From contig JAWKZS010000018.1 of NCBI GenBank assembly GCA_041395845.1, forward strand, positions 1-64,000: a stretch of 64,000 nucleotides of DNA, given 5' to 3'. Positions 1 through 8,183 of this stretch are shown here, piece by piece. The stretch comes from Ch67 sp041395845 (GTDB taxonomy: Bacteria > Pseudomonadota > Gammaproteobacteria > Pseudomonadales > Ketobacteraceae). The notes beneath the pieces are model-generated. The model saw only the letters and a list, made by a program, of their open reading frames with translations. It was not told the DNA's origin and made no database searches. Position 1 is the stretch's first letter. Every line of letters starts with the position of its first letter. The position numbers and the translations under genes are program-made.

Positions 1-1
1 G

Positions 2-1300
2 GTAGAACGCATGGGCTATCTGTTCCCGATCCGCAAAGGTCAGTTTCCCGGCAAGTTGCTGTTTTCGATCCTGCTGACGTTTTACGACACGCTGGCGGGT
101 ATCCGGACCCACGGCTGGCATAACGCCGACGCGGTGAGTCAGAAGGCCCCGGGCATCCGCCGCAACGGCTTGAAAGGCGCCAATTACTACACTGATGCTG
201 TCACCGTCGATGCACGCCTGGTGTTGCGGGTACTGCAGCAGGCCTGCGCCGAAGGGGGGCAGGTACTGAATTATGCGCGGGCAACGGATTTGATGCGCGA
301 CAGTCGTGGCCAGGTCAATGGCGTTGTGGTGCAGGACACGCTCAGCGGTGAATCGGTGTCGCTGCAGGCCAGCGTGGTGATCAACGCCACCGGCGCCTGG
401 GTGGATGAACTGCGGGAAAAAATCACCCACGAACGCACTATTCGTCCGCTCCGTGGCAGCCATATCATTATTCCGGCCCAGCGACTTCCGGTGCAGGAAG
501 CCCTGACCCTGTTTCATCCCGCTGACAAGCGTGCGACGTTCATTTTCCCGTGGGAAGGCTTTACAGTGATCGGCACCACCGATCTGGATCACGCGCCAGC
601 GCTGAATCTGGAGCCTGGCATCACCCGCAACGAAGTGGACTATCTGCTGCAACTGGCCAACGACCAGTTCCCGGATGTGAAACTCACCGATGCCGACATC
701 ATTTCCACCTACGCCGGTGTGCGCCCCGTCATCAGCAAGGATCGCAACAAGGATCCATCGAAAGAAAAACGCGATCACAAGGTCTGGGTGGATCAGGGGC
801 TGGTCAGTGTCAGCGGAGGCAAGCTGACGACGTTCCGCCTGATTGCGCGCGATACGCTAAACGCCGCCAAAGCGTTTCTGCCGGGTCTGCAGTTTCCCAA
901 TACCGATGAGCAGGTGTTTGCAGCCAGCCGCGTGACGCCGGATCAGCTGTGCAACATCGATCGTGATCAGGCAACACTGCTACTGGGCCGTTACGGTAAT
1001 GAAGCGCCCGCCCTGCTGCAGCAGGCCAGCGCCGATGAATGCCGGCCAATCGATGGCACTCGCTGGTGTCTGGCGGAATTGCGCTGGTCGTGCCGCAATG
1101 AACAGATCGTGCATCTGGATGATCTGCTGCTGCGCCGAAGCCGTCTTGGCCTGCTGCTGAAGGACGGCGGTGCGCAACTGTTCCCGGCGCTGAAATCCCT
1201 GTGCCAGCAGGAACTCGGCTGGAACGATGCACAATGGCAAGCGGAACTGCAGCGTTACCAGGATCTGTGGCGAACCTATTACTCTCTGCCCCGTGGCTGA
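2..1300 (+). CDS. glpD: Aerobic glycerol-3-phosphate dehydrogenase (5' end outside window)
   Basis: This FAD-dependent enzyme oxidises sn-glycerol-3-phosphate to dihydroxyacetone phosphate at the inner membrane and passes electrons to quinone. The reading frame is open to the left edge, so the N-terminal FAD-binding GxGxxG region is missing and the first visible ATG (position 11) is internal. The visible part of about 430 residues contains family motifs: VVINATGAW, the GTTDLDH stretch, TYAGVRPV, and VSGGKLTTFR near the C-terminal FAD-contact region. The next gene, an FGGY kinase, begins 1 base after the stop, which suggests a glycerol/glycerol-3-phosphate utilisation operon. Family assignment is secure; the physiological role rests on homology. 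Confidence 0.93.
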   Translation, partial: VERMGYLFPIRKGQFPGKLLFSILLTFYDTLAGIRTHGWHNADAVSQKAPGIRRNGLKGANYYTDAVTVDARLVLRVLQQACAEGGQVLNYARATDLMRDSRGQVNGVVVQDTLSGESVSLQASVVINATGAWVDELREKITHERTIRPLRGSHIIIPAQRLPVQEALTLFHPADKRATFIFPWEGFTVIGTTDLDHAPALNLEPGITRNEVDYLLQLANDQFPDVKLTDADIISTYAGVRPVISKDRNKDPSKEKRDHKVWVDQGLVSVSGGKLTTFRLIARDTLNAAKAFLPGLQFPNTDEQVFAASRVTPDQLCNIDRDQATLLLGRYGNEAPALLQQASADECRPIDGTRWCLAELRWSCRNEQIVHLDDLLLRRSRLGLLLKDGGAQLFPALKSLCQQELGWNDAQWQAELQRYQDLWRTYYSLPRG

Positions 1301-1301
1301 C

Positions 1302-2867
1302 ATGACGACCGATACCAAACCCTATGTGCTGGCCATCGACAATGGCACCCAGAGTGTTCGCGCCCTGATCTTTGATCTGGATGGCCAGCTGATCGCGAAA
1401 AGCAAAGTCCCGCTGGAAGCGTACTTTTCCGAAAATCCCGGCTGGGCTGAACAGCATCCCGACTACTACTGGCGCAGCCTGTGTGAGGCCTGCCAGCAGT
1501 TATGGCAGATGATCGATTTTCCCCGTGATCGCATCAAGGCAGTGGCGCTTACCACACAGCGGGCCACGGTAGTAAATCTGGACAAGCACGGTAATCCGCT
1601 GCGGCCGGCCATTGTCTGGCTGGATCAACGCCGGGTCGATGAACTGACTCCGATGGGCGGCATGTGGGACAAGCTGATCAAACTCAGTGGCCAGGGTGAC
1701 ACACTGAAGTATTTCCGCAGTCAGGCCGAATGCAACTGGCTGGCACAACATCAGCCCGACATCTGGAAACAGACCCATAAATTCCTGCTGCTATCCGGCT
1801 ACCATACCTACAAACTCACTGGGCGTTTTGTGGATTCCACCGCCGCGCAGGTGGGCTATCTGCCCTACGATTTCAAACATTTCCGCTGGGCGCCACGCAC
1901 CGACTGGAAATGGCAGGCGCTGACCGTCCGCCGTCAGCAATTACCGGAACTGGTACCGCCCGGCGATGTATTGGGACGCATCAGCGAACAGGCCGCTGCC
2001 GAAACGGGTATTCCTGTCGGACTGCCTCTGATTTCCGCCGGTGCCGACAAAGCCTGCGAAGTCATCGGCTCGGGTTGCCTCACGCCGGATATTGGCAGCC
2101 TCAGCTACGGCACCACAGCCACCTTTAACACCACCAATCCCCGTTACGTCGAAACCATCAAGATGGTGCCGCCCTATCCGGCCGCCATCCCCAATGCCTA
2201 CAACACGGAAATCATCGTGCAGCGGGGATACTGGATGGTGAACTGGTTCCGTCGTGAATTCGGTCAGCGCGAAGAATTACAGGCAAAAGCCCGTGGCATT
2301 GAGCCGGAGCAGCTGTTCGATGAATTGCTGAAGGAAGTGCCCGCCGGTTCCATGGGGCTGGTGCTGCAACCCTACTGGTCCCCCGGTGTGCGGCAACCGG
2401 GACCGGAAGCCAAGGGTGCCATCATCGGTTTCGGCGATGTGCATACCCGTGCGCATATCTACCGCGCCATTATCGAAGGCCTGGCCTACGCGCTGCGGGA
2501 AGGCAAAGAGAAAGTGGAAGAACGCAGTGGCGTGAAAATCAAAACCCTGCGAGTGTCCGGCGGCGGATCGCAAAGTGACGAAGCCATGCAGATTACCGCC
2601 GATGTGTTCGGCATGAACGCGGAACGGCCCCATACCTATGAAACCTCGGGACTCGGTGCAGCCATCAATGCCGCAGTGGGTGCGGGCCTGTATCCCAGTC
2701 ACGCCATGGCGATCGAGCGGATGACCCACAAGGGCACCACCTTCTATCCGAACGAAACCAATCGTCGGCTCTATAACCAGCTTTACCACGAGGTGTATCA
2801 GAAGATGTACGATAACCTCAGCCCGTTGTACCGCGCGATCCGCCGCATCACTGGGTATCCGAAATGA
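1302..2867 (+). CDS. FGGY-family carbohydrate kinase, possibly glycerol-kinase-like
   Basis: This is a sugar or polyol kinase of the ASKHA (actin-like ATPase) fold that transfers phosphate from ATP. At 521 residues it matches the usual FGGY length. Visible motifs are the N-terminal phosphate loop LAIDNGTQSVR, the SYGTTATFNT adenosine-side loop, and the C-terminal RVSGGGSQSDEAMQ motif. The ATG at 1302 is chosen because it gives the canonical N-terminus and follows the glpD stop by 1 base; an in-frame codon at 1227 would overlap glpD deeply. Coupling to glpD suggests a glycerol or related polyol substrate, but the sequence does not look like a classical GlpK, so the substrate is inference. The stop abuts the convergent permease stop in TGATCA. 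Confidence 0.85.
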   Translation: MTTDTKPYVLAIDNGTQSVRALIFDLDGQLIAKSKVPLEAYFSENPGWAEQHPDYYWRSLCEACQQLWQMIDFPRDRIKAVALTTQRATVVNLDKHGNPLRPAIVWLDQRRVDELTPMGGMWDKLIKLSGQGDTLKYFRSQAECNWLAQHQPDIWKQTHKFLLLSGYHTYKLTGRFVDSTAAQVGYLPYDFKHFRWAPRTDWKWQALTVRRQQLPELVPPGDVLGRISEQAAAETGIPVGLPLISAGADKACEVIGSGCLTPDIGSLSYGTTATFNTTNPRYVETIKMVPPYPAAIPNAYNTEIIVQRGYWMVNWFRREFGQREELQAKARGIEPEQLFDELLKEVPAGSMGLVLQPYWSPGVRQPGPEAKGAIIGFGDVHTRAHIYRAIIEGLAYALREGKEKVEERSGVKIKTLRVSGGGSQSDEAMQITADVFGMNAERPHTYETSGLGAAINAAVGAGLYPSHAMAIERMTHKGTTFYPNETNRRLYNQLYHEVYQKMYDNLSPLYRAIRRITGYPK

Positions 2868-3938
2868 TCAGTGGGTGTGCGCCGGTTCGCGACCGGTCGG
2901 CGCACGCAGTTTCTGCGCGGCAAAACGCAACGTAAGCAGTGCCAGCAAACCTGCAGATGTATAGCTGATCAGCGCAGGCACCAGATCATGGCCATCCATC
3001 ACGGCCGCCTGAATATCCAGATTCCACTGCGCCACAAGATAATCCGTCAGCAATCCCATCCCCATCGCGGTCACGCCGATACCCAGAAGATAAGCCAGCA
3101 GCGCGCGACTGCCCAATTCCTGCCGCACCAGTCCCAGCGTTGCCATATTGGTGGCCGGCCCGGCCAGCAGAAACACCAGCACGGTGCCCGGTGATACACC
3201 CGCCAGCAACAGTCCTGCGGCAATGGGCGTCGATGCCGTAGCGCAGATATACATCGGCACCCCCACCAGCATCATCACCAGCATCGCCAGTGGACCACTG
3301 CCCCACTGCTGCAGGAAATCCGCCGGCACGAAGGCATCCACCGCCGCTGCGAACACAATGCCCATCAGCAACCACAGCACCATGTCATCCCACACATCGG
3401 TGAATCCGTAGCGAATGCCATCCAGGGTCTTTTTCCAGAAACCGGGTTTTTCCACCGGTTTGGGTACCGATCCGCAGCAGGTCTTGGTGCAGCAGGATGA
3501 ACCTGCTGGCGCCGCTGCCGGTTTGTCTTCATCTTTGCCTGCCCACAACAATGTCAGCAGGCCGGCTACCACTGCACTGGCCAACGCCGCCAGCGGCCGG
3601 ATAACGGCCATGAAAGGCCCCAGCAAGGCATAGGAAACCGAAATGGAATCCACACCGGTTTCCGGGGTCGACACCAGGAACGACGTCGACGCCGCGCGGG
3701 ACGCGCCACTGCGACGCAACTCCAGCGTCACCGGAATCACACTGCAGGAACACAGTGGCAACGGCGCGCCAATCAGCGCCGCCTTGAATATGGGCACCAC
3801 ACCTTTGCCGCCCAGATGCCGCTGCATCCAGGTCATCGGCACCCAGGCCTTGATCAGACCCGCAATCAACAATCCCAGCACCAGCCAGGGCGCCGCTTCC
3901 AGTGACAGCATCACCATGCTTTCAACAAAGGACATCAT
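2868..3938 (-). CDS. SO_0444/DUF318-type permease, predicted metal (Zn/Cu) efflux
   Basis: This polytopic inner-membrane permease of 356 residues belongs to the predicted permease family also called SO_0444 Cu/Zn efflux transporter. It has two repeated membrane halves. The first carries APLPLCSCSVIP, whose cysteines are typical of the family; the second carries a related PMYICATASTPIAAGLL. Between them is a soluble loop with the cysteine-rich GSSCCTKTCCGS, a plausible metal-binding patch. The gene begins inside the end of the MerR/ZntR-type regulator (stop and start overlap in ATGA), so both are translated from one message. Metal export is inferred from family and from this regulator. The exact metal is uncertain, with zinc favoured by the regulator's C-terminus. 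Confidence 0.85.
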   Translation of the reverse strand: MMSFVESMVMLSLEAAPWLVLGLLIAGLIKAWVPMTWMQRHLGGKGVVPIFKAALIGAPLPLCSCSVIPVTLELRRSGASRAASTSFLVSTPETGVDSISVSYALLGPFMAVIRPLAALASAVVAGLLTLLWAGKDEDKPAAAPAGSSCCTKTCCGSVPKPVEKPGFWKKTLDGIRYGFTDVWDDMVLWLLMGIVFAAAVDAFVPADFLQQWGSGPLAMLVMMLVGVPMYICATASTPIAAGLLLAGVSPGTVLVFLLAGPATNMATLGLVRQELGSRALLAYLLGIGVTAMGMGLLTDYLVAQWNLDIQAAVMDGHDLVPALISYTSAGLLALLTLRFAAQKLRAPTGREPAHTH

Positions 3939-4336
3939 GCAGACTTCTCCAGTGCATCAAGGATCGAACAATGGGTTGCCGGTTCAGGCCCACCACAACA
4001 CATATCCGAAATCCGCTTGAGGGTGGAATGCATGCGCTGCAACTCGCCGATCTTTTCTTCGATCCTTGCCAGCTTGGCTTCCGCCATGTTTTTCACGTCG
4101 GAACAGGGATGGTGTTCGCGGTCGATCCGCACGGACAGCAGTTCACGGATTTCCTGCAGACTGAAACCAAGCGCCTTGGCTTTCAGGATGAACTCCATTT
4201 CACGGATGGTGCGGTCATCGTACTCGCGATAACCGGCGTCAGTGCGGGATACCGGGCGGATCAGCCCTTCCTTTTCGTAATAGCGCAGGGTGTCGATACC
4301 CACCCCGCAGGCTTTGGCAATGGCGCCGATTTTCAT
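3935..4336 (-). CDS. MerR-family metal-responsive regulator, ZntR-like
   Basis: This 133-residue regulator has an N-terminal winged helix (MKIGAIAKACGVGIDTLRYY), a dimerisation helix, and a C-terminal metal site. The cysteine before the long helix (HHPCSDV) and the C-terminal CCGG...HCSILDALE match the layout of E. coli ZntR, whose zinc ligands are Cys79, Cys114/115, His119 and Cys124. It should twist the DNA of an over-spaced promoter when zinc is bound and so activate the efflux permease. A ZntR-type operator lies directly upstream at 4369-4400. Autoregulation of the regulator-permease operon follows from that position. Zinc rather than copper or cadmium is inferred from the ligand pattern. 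Confidence 0.88.
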   Translation of the reverse strand: MKIGAIAKACGVGIDTLRYYEKEGLIRPVSRTDAGYREYDDRTIREMEFILKAKALGFSLQEIRELLSVRIDREHHPCSDVKNMAEAKLARIEEKIGELQRMHSTLKRISDMCCGGPEPATHCSILDALEKSA

Positions 4337-4368
4337 GACCTGTCCCCATACTGGTTACTATGGGGGCC

Positions 4369-4400
4369 AGTATAAACCCTGGAGCAAGGCCCAGAGTCAA
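4369..4400 (-). promoter_or_regulatory. MerR/ZntR-type operator-promoter
   Basis: On the minus strand a -35 TTGACT and a -10 TATACT are separated by 20 bases, longer than the usual 17 and typical of MerR-family promoters. The spacer holds CTCTGG and CTCCAG half-sites. From memory it closely resembles the E. coli zntA promoter, which has the same -35 and the same spacer length. The start codon of the regulator is about 30 bases beyond the -10. Confidence 0.75.
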
Positions 4401-4418
4401 GGCCTGGAACGAGGCCAT

Positions 4419-5595
4419 TCAGCCAAACGGGTTTTCGCGGAATGCCTGCTGGATTTCAAGCACTTCCGCCTCGTTGTCGATCAGGGCATGAACACATTCG
4501 GCATCCAGCTTTCACCCCTGCCAGACTGCGCAGACGGGAGAACGCCTTGGCATTGCTCCAGGCTTCTTTGTACGGCCGCCGGCTGGTCAGTGCATCAAAC
4601 ACATCCGCCACGGTAACAATACGGGCTTCGATCGGAATTGCCTCACCCTTCAGACGATCCGGATAACCGGAGCCGTCCAGTGCCTCGTGATGATGCAGCG
4701 CGATATTGCGCAGGATATTCACATGGGTCACACCATTGAGACCGTAGTTATCCAGCAGCTTGTCGATCATCTTGCGGCCCTCGAGGGAATGGGTCCGCAT
4801 GATGGCAAATTCTTCATCCGTCAGCGGGCCTTCCTTCAGCAGAATCCGGTCGGGAATCGCCAGCTTGCCCAGATCGTGCAGCGGCGCAAACAGGAATACA
4901 TGTTCGATGAACTGATCATCAAAACCGAGACGTGGCGCCAGCTTGCGGGCAATCATCCGCGCATAGCGTGACATCCGCTCCAGATGGCAACCGGTTTCCG
5001 GATCGCGGGAATGGGTCATATCGAGCGCGGATTTGATCGTGGCCATCATGGTGCGCACGTTGGCGCGCTCGTTATACACCAGTAGCGTGATCATGTGGGC
5101 AATGACATCGACTTCGCCCAGCACCCGATCCGTGAACACATCCGTATCGTTGGAATTGAAAAAGATGAAGCCAAAGAATCGGCCATCCCACACCATGGGA
5201 ACGGTATAACTGGAACGATAGCCACTGGCGTAAATGATGCGGGTATGTTCATGTTCCACGGCGTTATATACCGACAGATCATTCACAACCCTAGGCAATC
5301 CGGATGCGACGATTTCCTTCAGCGATACGCAATCTTCCAGTCGGGCGTGGTAATGGGTCAGCGGGCTGTCTTCGTAACTGCTGTAGGCAAAGGTACGCAG
5401 GTAATCGGTGTCGTCGTCATACAGCGCCACCGCAATTCGCGTAATGAACGGCATATGTCCCTGCATGACGCCGTGCATGAAGCGCAATTTTTCAGACAAC
5501 GAATTGGCATGTTTCAAACAGATCAAGCGATCGGTATGTACAGTTCTCGTAATAAACCTCCCCTGCCGTCTGCTCGACGTAATGCCTCGTTGCAC
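4419..5595 (-). pseudogene. GAF-like/HD-GYP cyclic-di-GMP phosphodiesterase-type protein, frameshifted near 3' end
   Basis: This putative cyclic-di-GMP phosphodiesterase has an N-terminal GAF-like sensory region (about residues 20-170) and a C-terminal HD-GYP domain with HDLGKLAIPD, HHHEALDGSGYP and DVFDALTSRRPYK. As read, the frame ends at 4456 with an atypical tail (CRMCSCPDRQRGGSA). Removing one A from the minus-strand AAA at 4510-4512 restores a normal ending, DAECVHALIDNEAEVL through NPFG, with a stop at 4419. The total then becomes a multiple of three. The first codon in frame is GTG at 5595, 3 bases after the upstream SGNH hydrolase gene, without a clear ribosome site, so the start is uncertain. 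The catalytic core precedes the lesion, so partial function is possible. Confidence 0.8.
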
Positions 5596-5598
5596 TAA

Positions 5599-6312
5599 CT
5601 ATAGCAGGCGGGCGGCATCATCCCGGATCAGTCCGGCCAGATGCTGCCCCCACAGGGCATAGGCCGGTTCGCCTGGATGAAAACCGTCGGATGCCATGTA
5701 ACCGGATTCCAGCGGGAAGGCCACATCCACAAACTCCCAGCGGGCGTGCCGGGCACTGATGGAACGGGCATGACTGTTGAGGGTAACGGCACGACGCCCG
5801 AGCCACCAGCGCAAGGGTTGTGGCAAGGCGGGAAAGTGATGCATCGGCGGTACGCTGGAAAACAGAATGCGCCGCACCTGGAATTTTTCTGCCAGCAAGC
5901 GGGTAATGGCGGCCAGATTGGTCAGCCAGCGTTTCACCGGCGTGCGACCGGTGACATCATTCACCCCCACCGACAACACCGCCACATCAAACACCTCGGG
6001 CTGCGCATCGTCGAGACGTTTCACCACATCCGAAGAATCGTGACCGGTATCCGCCAACAGTTTCCAGTGCACCCGGTGAAACTCACCCAATGCGGCCACC
6101 ACCCGACCGGACAGCGCCTGGGCCTGGGAATCCACGCCCACCCCCGCCGCAGCCGAATCCCCCAGAATCAGCAGCCGCAACGCCGGCCCGGAGCCCCACA
6201 CACCGGCACGGGCACCTTCGGGCTCGGGCAGGCGCGGTGTGACTTTGCGCACATAGGTCCCCTGCGCTACCAGAACCGGTGCCAATGTCACCGTCGCCAG
6301 ATGATAAAGCAT
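5599..6312 (-). CDS. SGNH/GDSL-type esterase or lipase
   Basis: This SGNH hydrolase of about 237 residues has a hydrophobic N-terminus. Block I is LILGDSAAAG with the nucleophile Ser, block III is SVGVNDVTG with the oxyanion Asn, and block V is DGFHPG with the catalytic Asp and His. The ATG at 6312 is chosen over a GTG one codon earlier because GAGG lies 7 bases before it. The short first hydrophobic stretch may be a signal or anchor sequence, as in TesA-like enzymes. The HD-GYP gene follows 3 bases after the stop, so they probably share a transcript. The substrate (lysophospholipid, acyl-CoA or other ester) cannot be read from sequence. Confidence 0.85.
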   Translation of the reverse strand: MLYHLATVTLAPVLVAQGTYVRKVTPRLPEPEGARAGVWGSGPALRLLILGDSAAAGVGVDSQAQALSGRVVAALGEFHRVHWKLLADTGHDSSDVVKRLDDAQPEVFDVAVLSVGVNDVTGRTPVKRWLTNLAAITRLLAEKFQVRRILFSSVPPMHHFPALPQPLRWWLGRRAVTLNSHARSISARHARWEFVDVAFPLESGYMASDGFHPGEPAYALWGQHLAGLIRDDAARLL

Positions 6313-6352
6313 CACATTCCCTCATGAGGGCCCACACGGGCCAGTGGCGAAA

Positions 6353-6369
6353 TCAATTCAAACAATTGA
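6353..6369. repeat. Short inverted repeat between divergent genes
   Basis: TCAATT and AATTGA form a perfect 6-base inverted repeat separated by CAAAC, between the divergent SGNH hydrolase and the UbiB-family gene. A second palindrome, CCCTCATGAGGG, lies just upstream of the hydrolase start. Either could be an operator; no regulator is identified. Confidence 0.3.
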
Positions 6370-6451
6370 TGGTCAAAGTCATTGCACACTAATAGCGCTT
6401 TGCCCTTAGAATCGTCAAGGCTACTTTCGTTGGATACCAGGAACCCGCACC

Positions 6452-8119
6452 ATGATGGAATTTCTCAAGGCTGGCAAGGATCTGCGCCGGCTGAACGAAC
6501 TCAGCAACATTCTGATCAAGTACGGATTCGGCGACCTGATTCGCCGCATGGGCCTGGCTGACAGCATGGAGCGTGCGGGGAAACTGATCCGCTATCAGAT
6601 GTCTGATGATTTCCTTCATCTGCAGCCGCCGGAACGCGCCCGCCGCGCCATGGAGGAAATGGGCCCCACCTTCATCAAACTGGGGCAGATTCTGGCAACA
6701 CGGGTCGACCTGTTTTCTGCGGACTGGATTGCCGAGTTTGGCCGCCTGCAGGACGACGTGCCCCCAACGCCGTTCGAGGAATTGCGGCCCCAGGTGGAAC
6801 GCTCCCTCGGCCAGCCGCTGGAAACGGTGTTTCGTTCCGTTGACGAAAAGCCACTGGGAACTGCTTCCATGGCCCAGGTCCACCGCGCGCTCACGGTGAA
6901 AGGCGAGCGCGTGGTACTGAAAATCCGCAAACCCAATATCCGTGAAAAAATCGAAGCCGACCTGCGCCTGCTCAAACATGTGGCGCGACTGGCCGAAAGC
7001 CAGTCCGTGGAACTCAAACGCTACAGCCCCTTCCAGATCGTGCGCGAATTCGAACGCTCGCTGTTGCGTGAGCTGGATTTCAGTGTCGAGTGCAAGAATG
7101 CGGAGCGAATCGCTCACAACATCGCGAAATTCCGCTTTGCCAAGATTCCGAAGATCTACTGGGAATGGACCAGTCAGGATCTCAATGTCCAGGAATTCAT
7201 CGAGGGCATTCCTGCCCGCAATATCAGTGAAATCGAAGCGGCCGGCCTTGATCGCAAACTGATTGCCAAACGGGGTGCCAAGGTCGCCTGGCACATGATG
7301 CTGGTGGATGGCTTTTTTCATGCGGATCCGCACCCGGGCAACATTCTGGTATTGCCGCGCAACGGCATCGCCATCCTCGATTTCGGCATGGTGGGCCGGC
7401 TGTCCAATACCCGGCGCGACCAGCTGATGAAACTGGTGCGCCACGCAGTGCTGGGGGAAATTCCCGCTGCGGTGCGCATCCTGCAGCAATGGGCCAACAA
7501 GCCGGTGAACTTCGAGCAGCTGGTCAGCGAATGCGAAGACTTCATGCAGAACTACTACGGCGTGCCGCTGGACCAGCTCAACATTCCCCAGATCATCGAC
7601 CAGGCCGCGGATACGCTGCGGGTGCACGACATTGCGCTGCCACCGGACATCGCCATGCTGAGCAAGACCTGCGTTACCCTGGAAGGCTTCGGCCGGCTGA
7701 TGTATCCCGAATTCGATCTGATGACGGAAGCGCAGGATCTGCTGAAAACCTGGGGCAAGGAACGCTACAACCCGGGCAATCTGGTGCGCAAGCTGGGTCT
7801 GCGTGCCTTCAACTACGTGGACAGTTTCTTCGACGACGCGGAAACAGCCCTGCCGACGGAACAACCTCACAGCGTTCCCGTTATCGACAAACAGCTGGTG
7901 CAACTGCTGGCCCGCCGGCAGGAAAGGCTGCGCTACCGCCAGATCCAGCTGATGACGGCCATCGGCTTTCTGCTGGCGTCATGCCTGCTGATGCTGTTAC
8001 CGGAAGGCCCCAAACTCTGGGGCATGCATGTGGTCGGCATTGTGTTCTTCCTGGGCTCGGTCGGCGCCATCAACTGGCTGCTGCTGGCCACCTGGTGGGG
8101 CTATCGCAGCACGGAGTAA
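6452..8119 (+). CDS. ABC1/UbiB-family atypical kinase
   Basis: This is a 555-residue member of the UbiB/ABC1/ADCK family, atypical kinase-like ATPases linked to ubiquinone biosynthesis and membrane lipid function. It carries the diagnostic KxGQ motif (PTFIKLGQILATR), the VVLKIRKP lysine strand, the catalytic-loop HADPHPGN around residue 290, and the metal-binding DFGMVG at residue 310. Two predicted membrane helices close the protein (after residue 490), as in UbiB. No ubiE or ubiJ is adjacent, so this may be a paralogue outside the main ubiquinone operon. AGGA sits 9 bases before the ATG; an alternative ATG follows one codon later. Confidence 0.88.
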   Translation: MMEFLKAGKDLRRLNELSNILIKYGFGDLIRRMGLADSMERAGKLIRYQMSDDFLHLQPPERARRAMEEMGPTFIKLGQILATRVDLFSADWIAEFGRLQDDVPPTPFEELRPQVERSLGQPLETVFRSVDEKPLGTASMAQVHRALTVKGERVVLKIRKPNIREKIEADLRLLKHVARLAESQSVELKRYSPFQIVREFERSLLRELDFSVECKNAERIAHNIAKFRFAKIPKIYWEWTSQDLNVQEFIEGIPARNISEIEAAGLDRKLIAKRGAKVAWHMMLVDGFFHADPHPGNILVLPRNGIAILDFGMVGRLSNTRRDQLMKLVRHAVLGEIPAAVRILQQWANKPVNFEQLVSECEDFMQNYYGVPLDQLNIPQIIDQAADTLRVHDIALPPDIAMLSKTCVTLEGFGRLMYPEFDLMTEAQDLLKTWGKERYNPGNLVRKLGLRAFNYVDSFFDDAETALPTEQPHSVPVIDKQLVQLLARRQERLRYRQIQLMTAIGFLLASCLLMLLPEGPKLWGMHVVGIVFFLGSVGAINWLLLATWWGYRSTE

Positions 8120-8183
8120 TCCGGAATCAGTTTGGCCAGCTATACTCAAATCAGGCAGTTGTATTGCATAGTGTGAGTTGATA

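Noticed and set aside
6389..7903. Open frame of 504 codons on the minus strand across the UbiB-family gene
   Set aside because: It is a shadow of a strongly supported kinase gene, rich in His/Gln/Phe as expected for antisense of GC-rich coding DNA.
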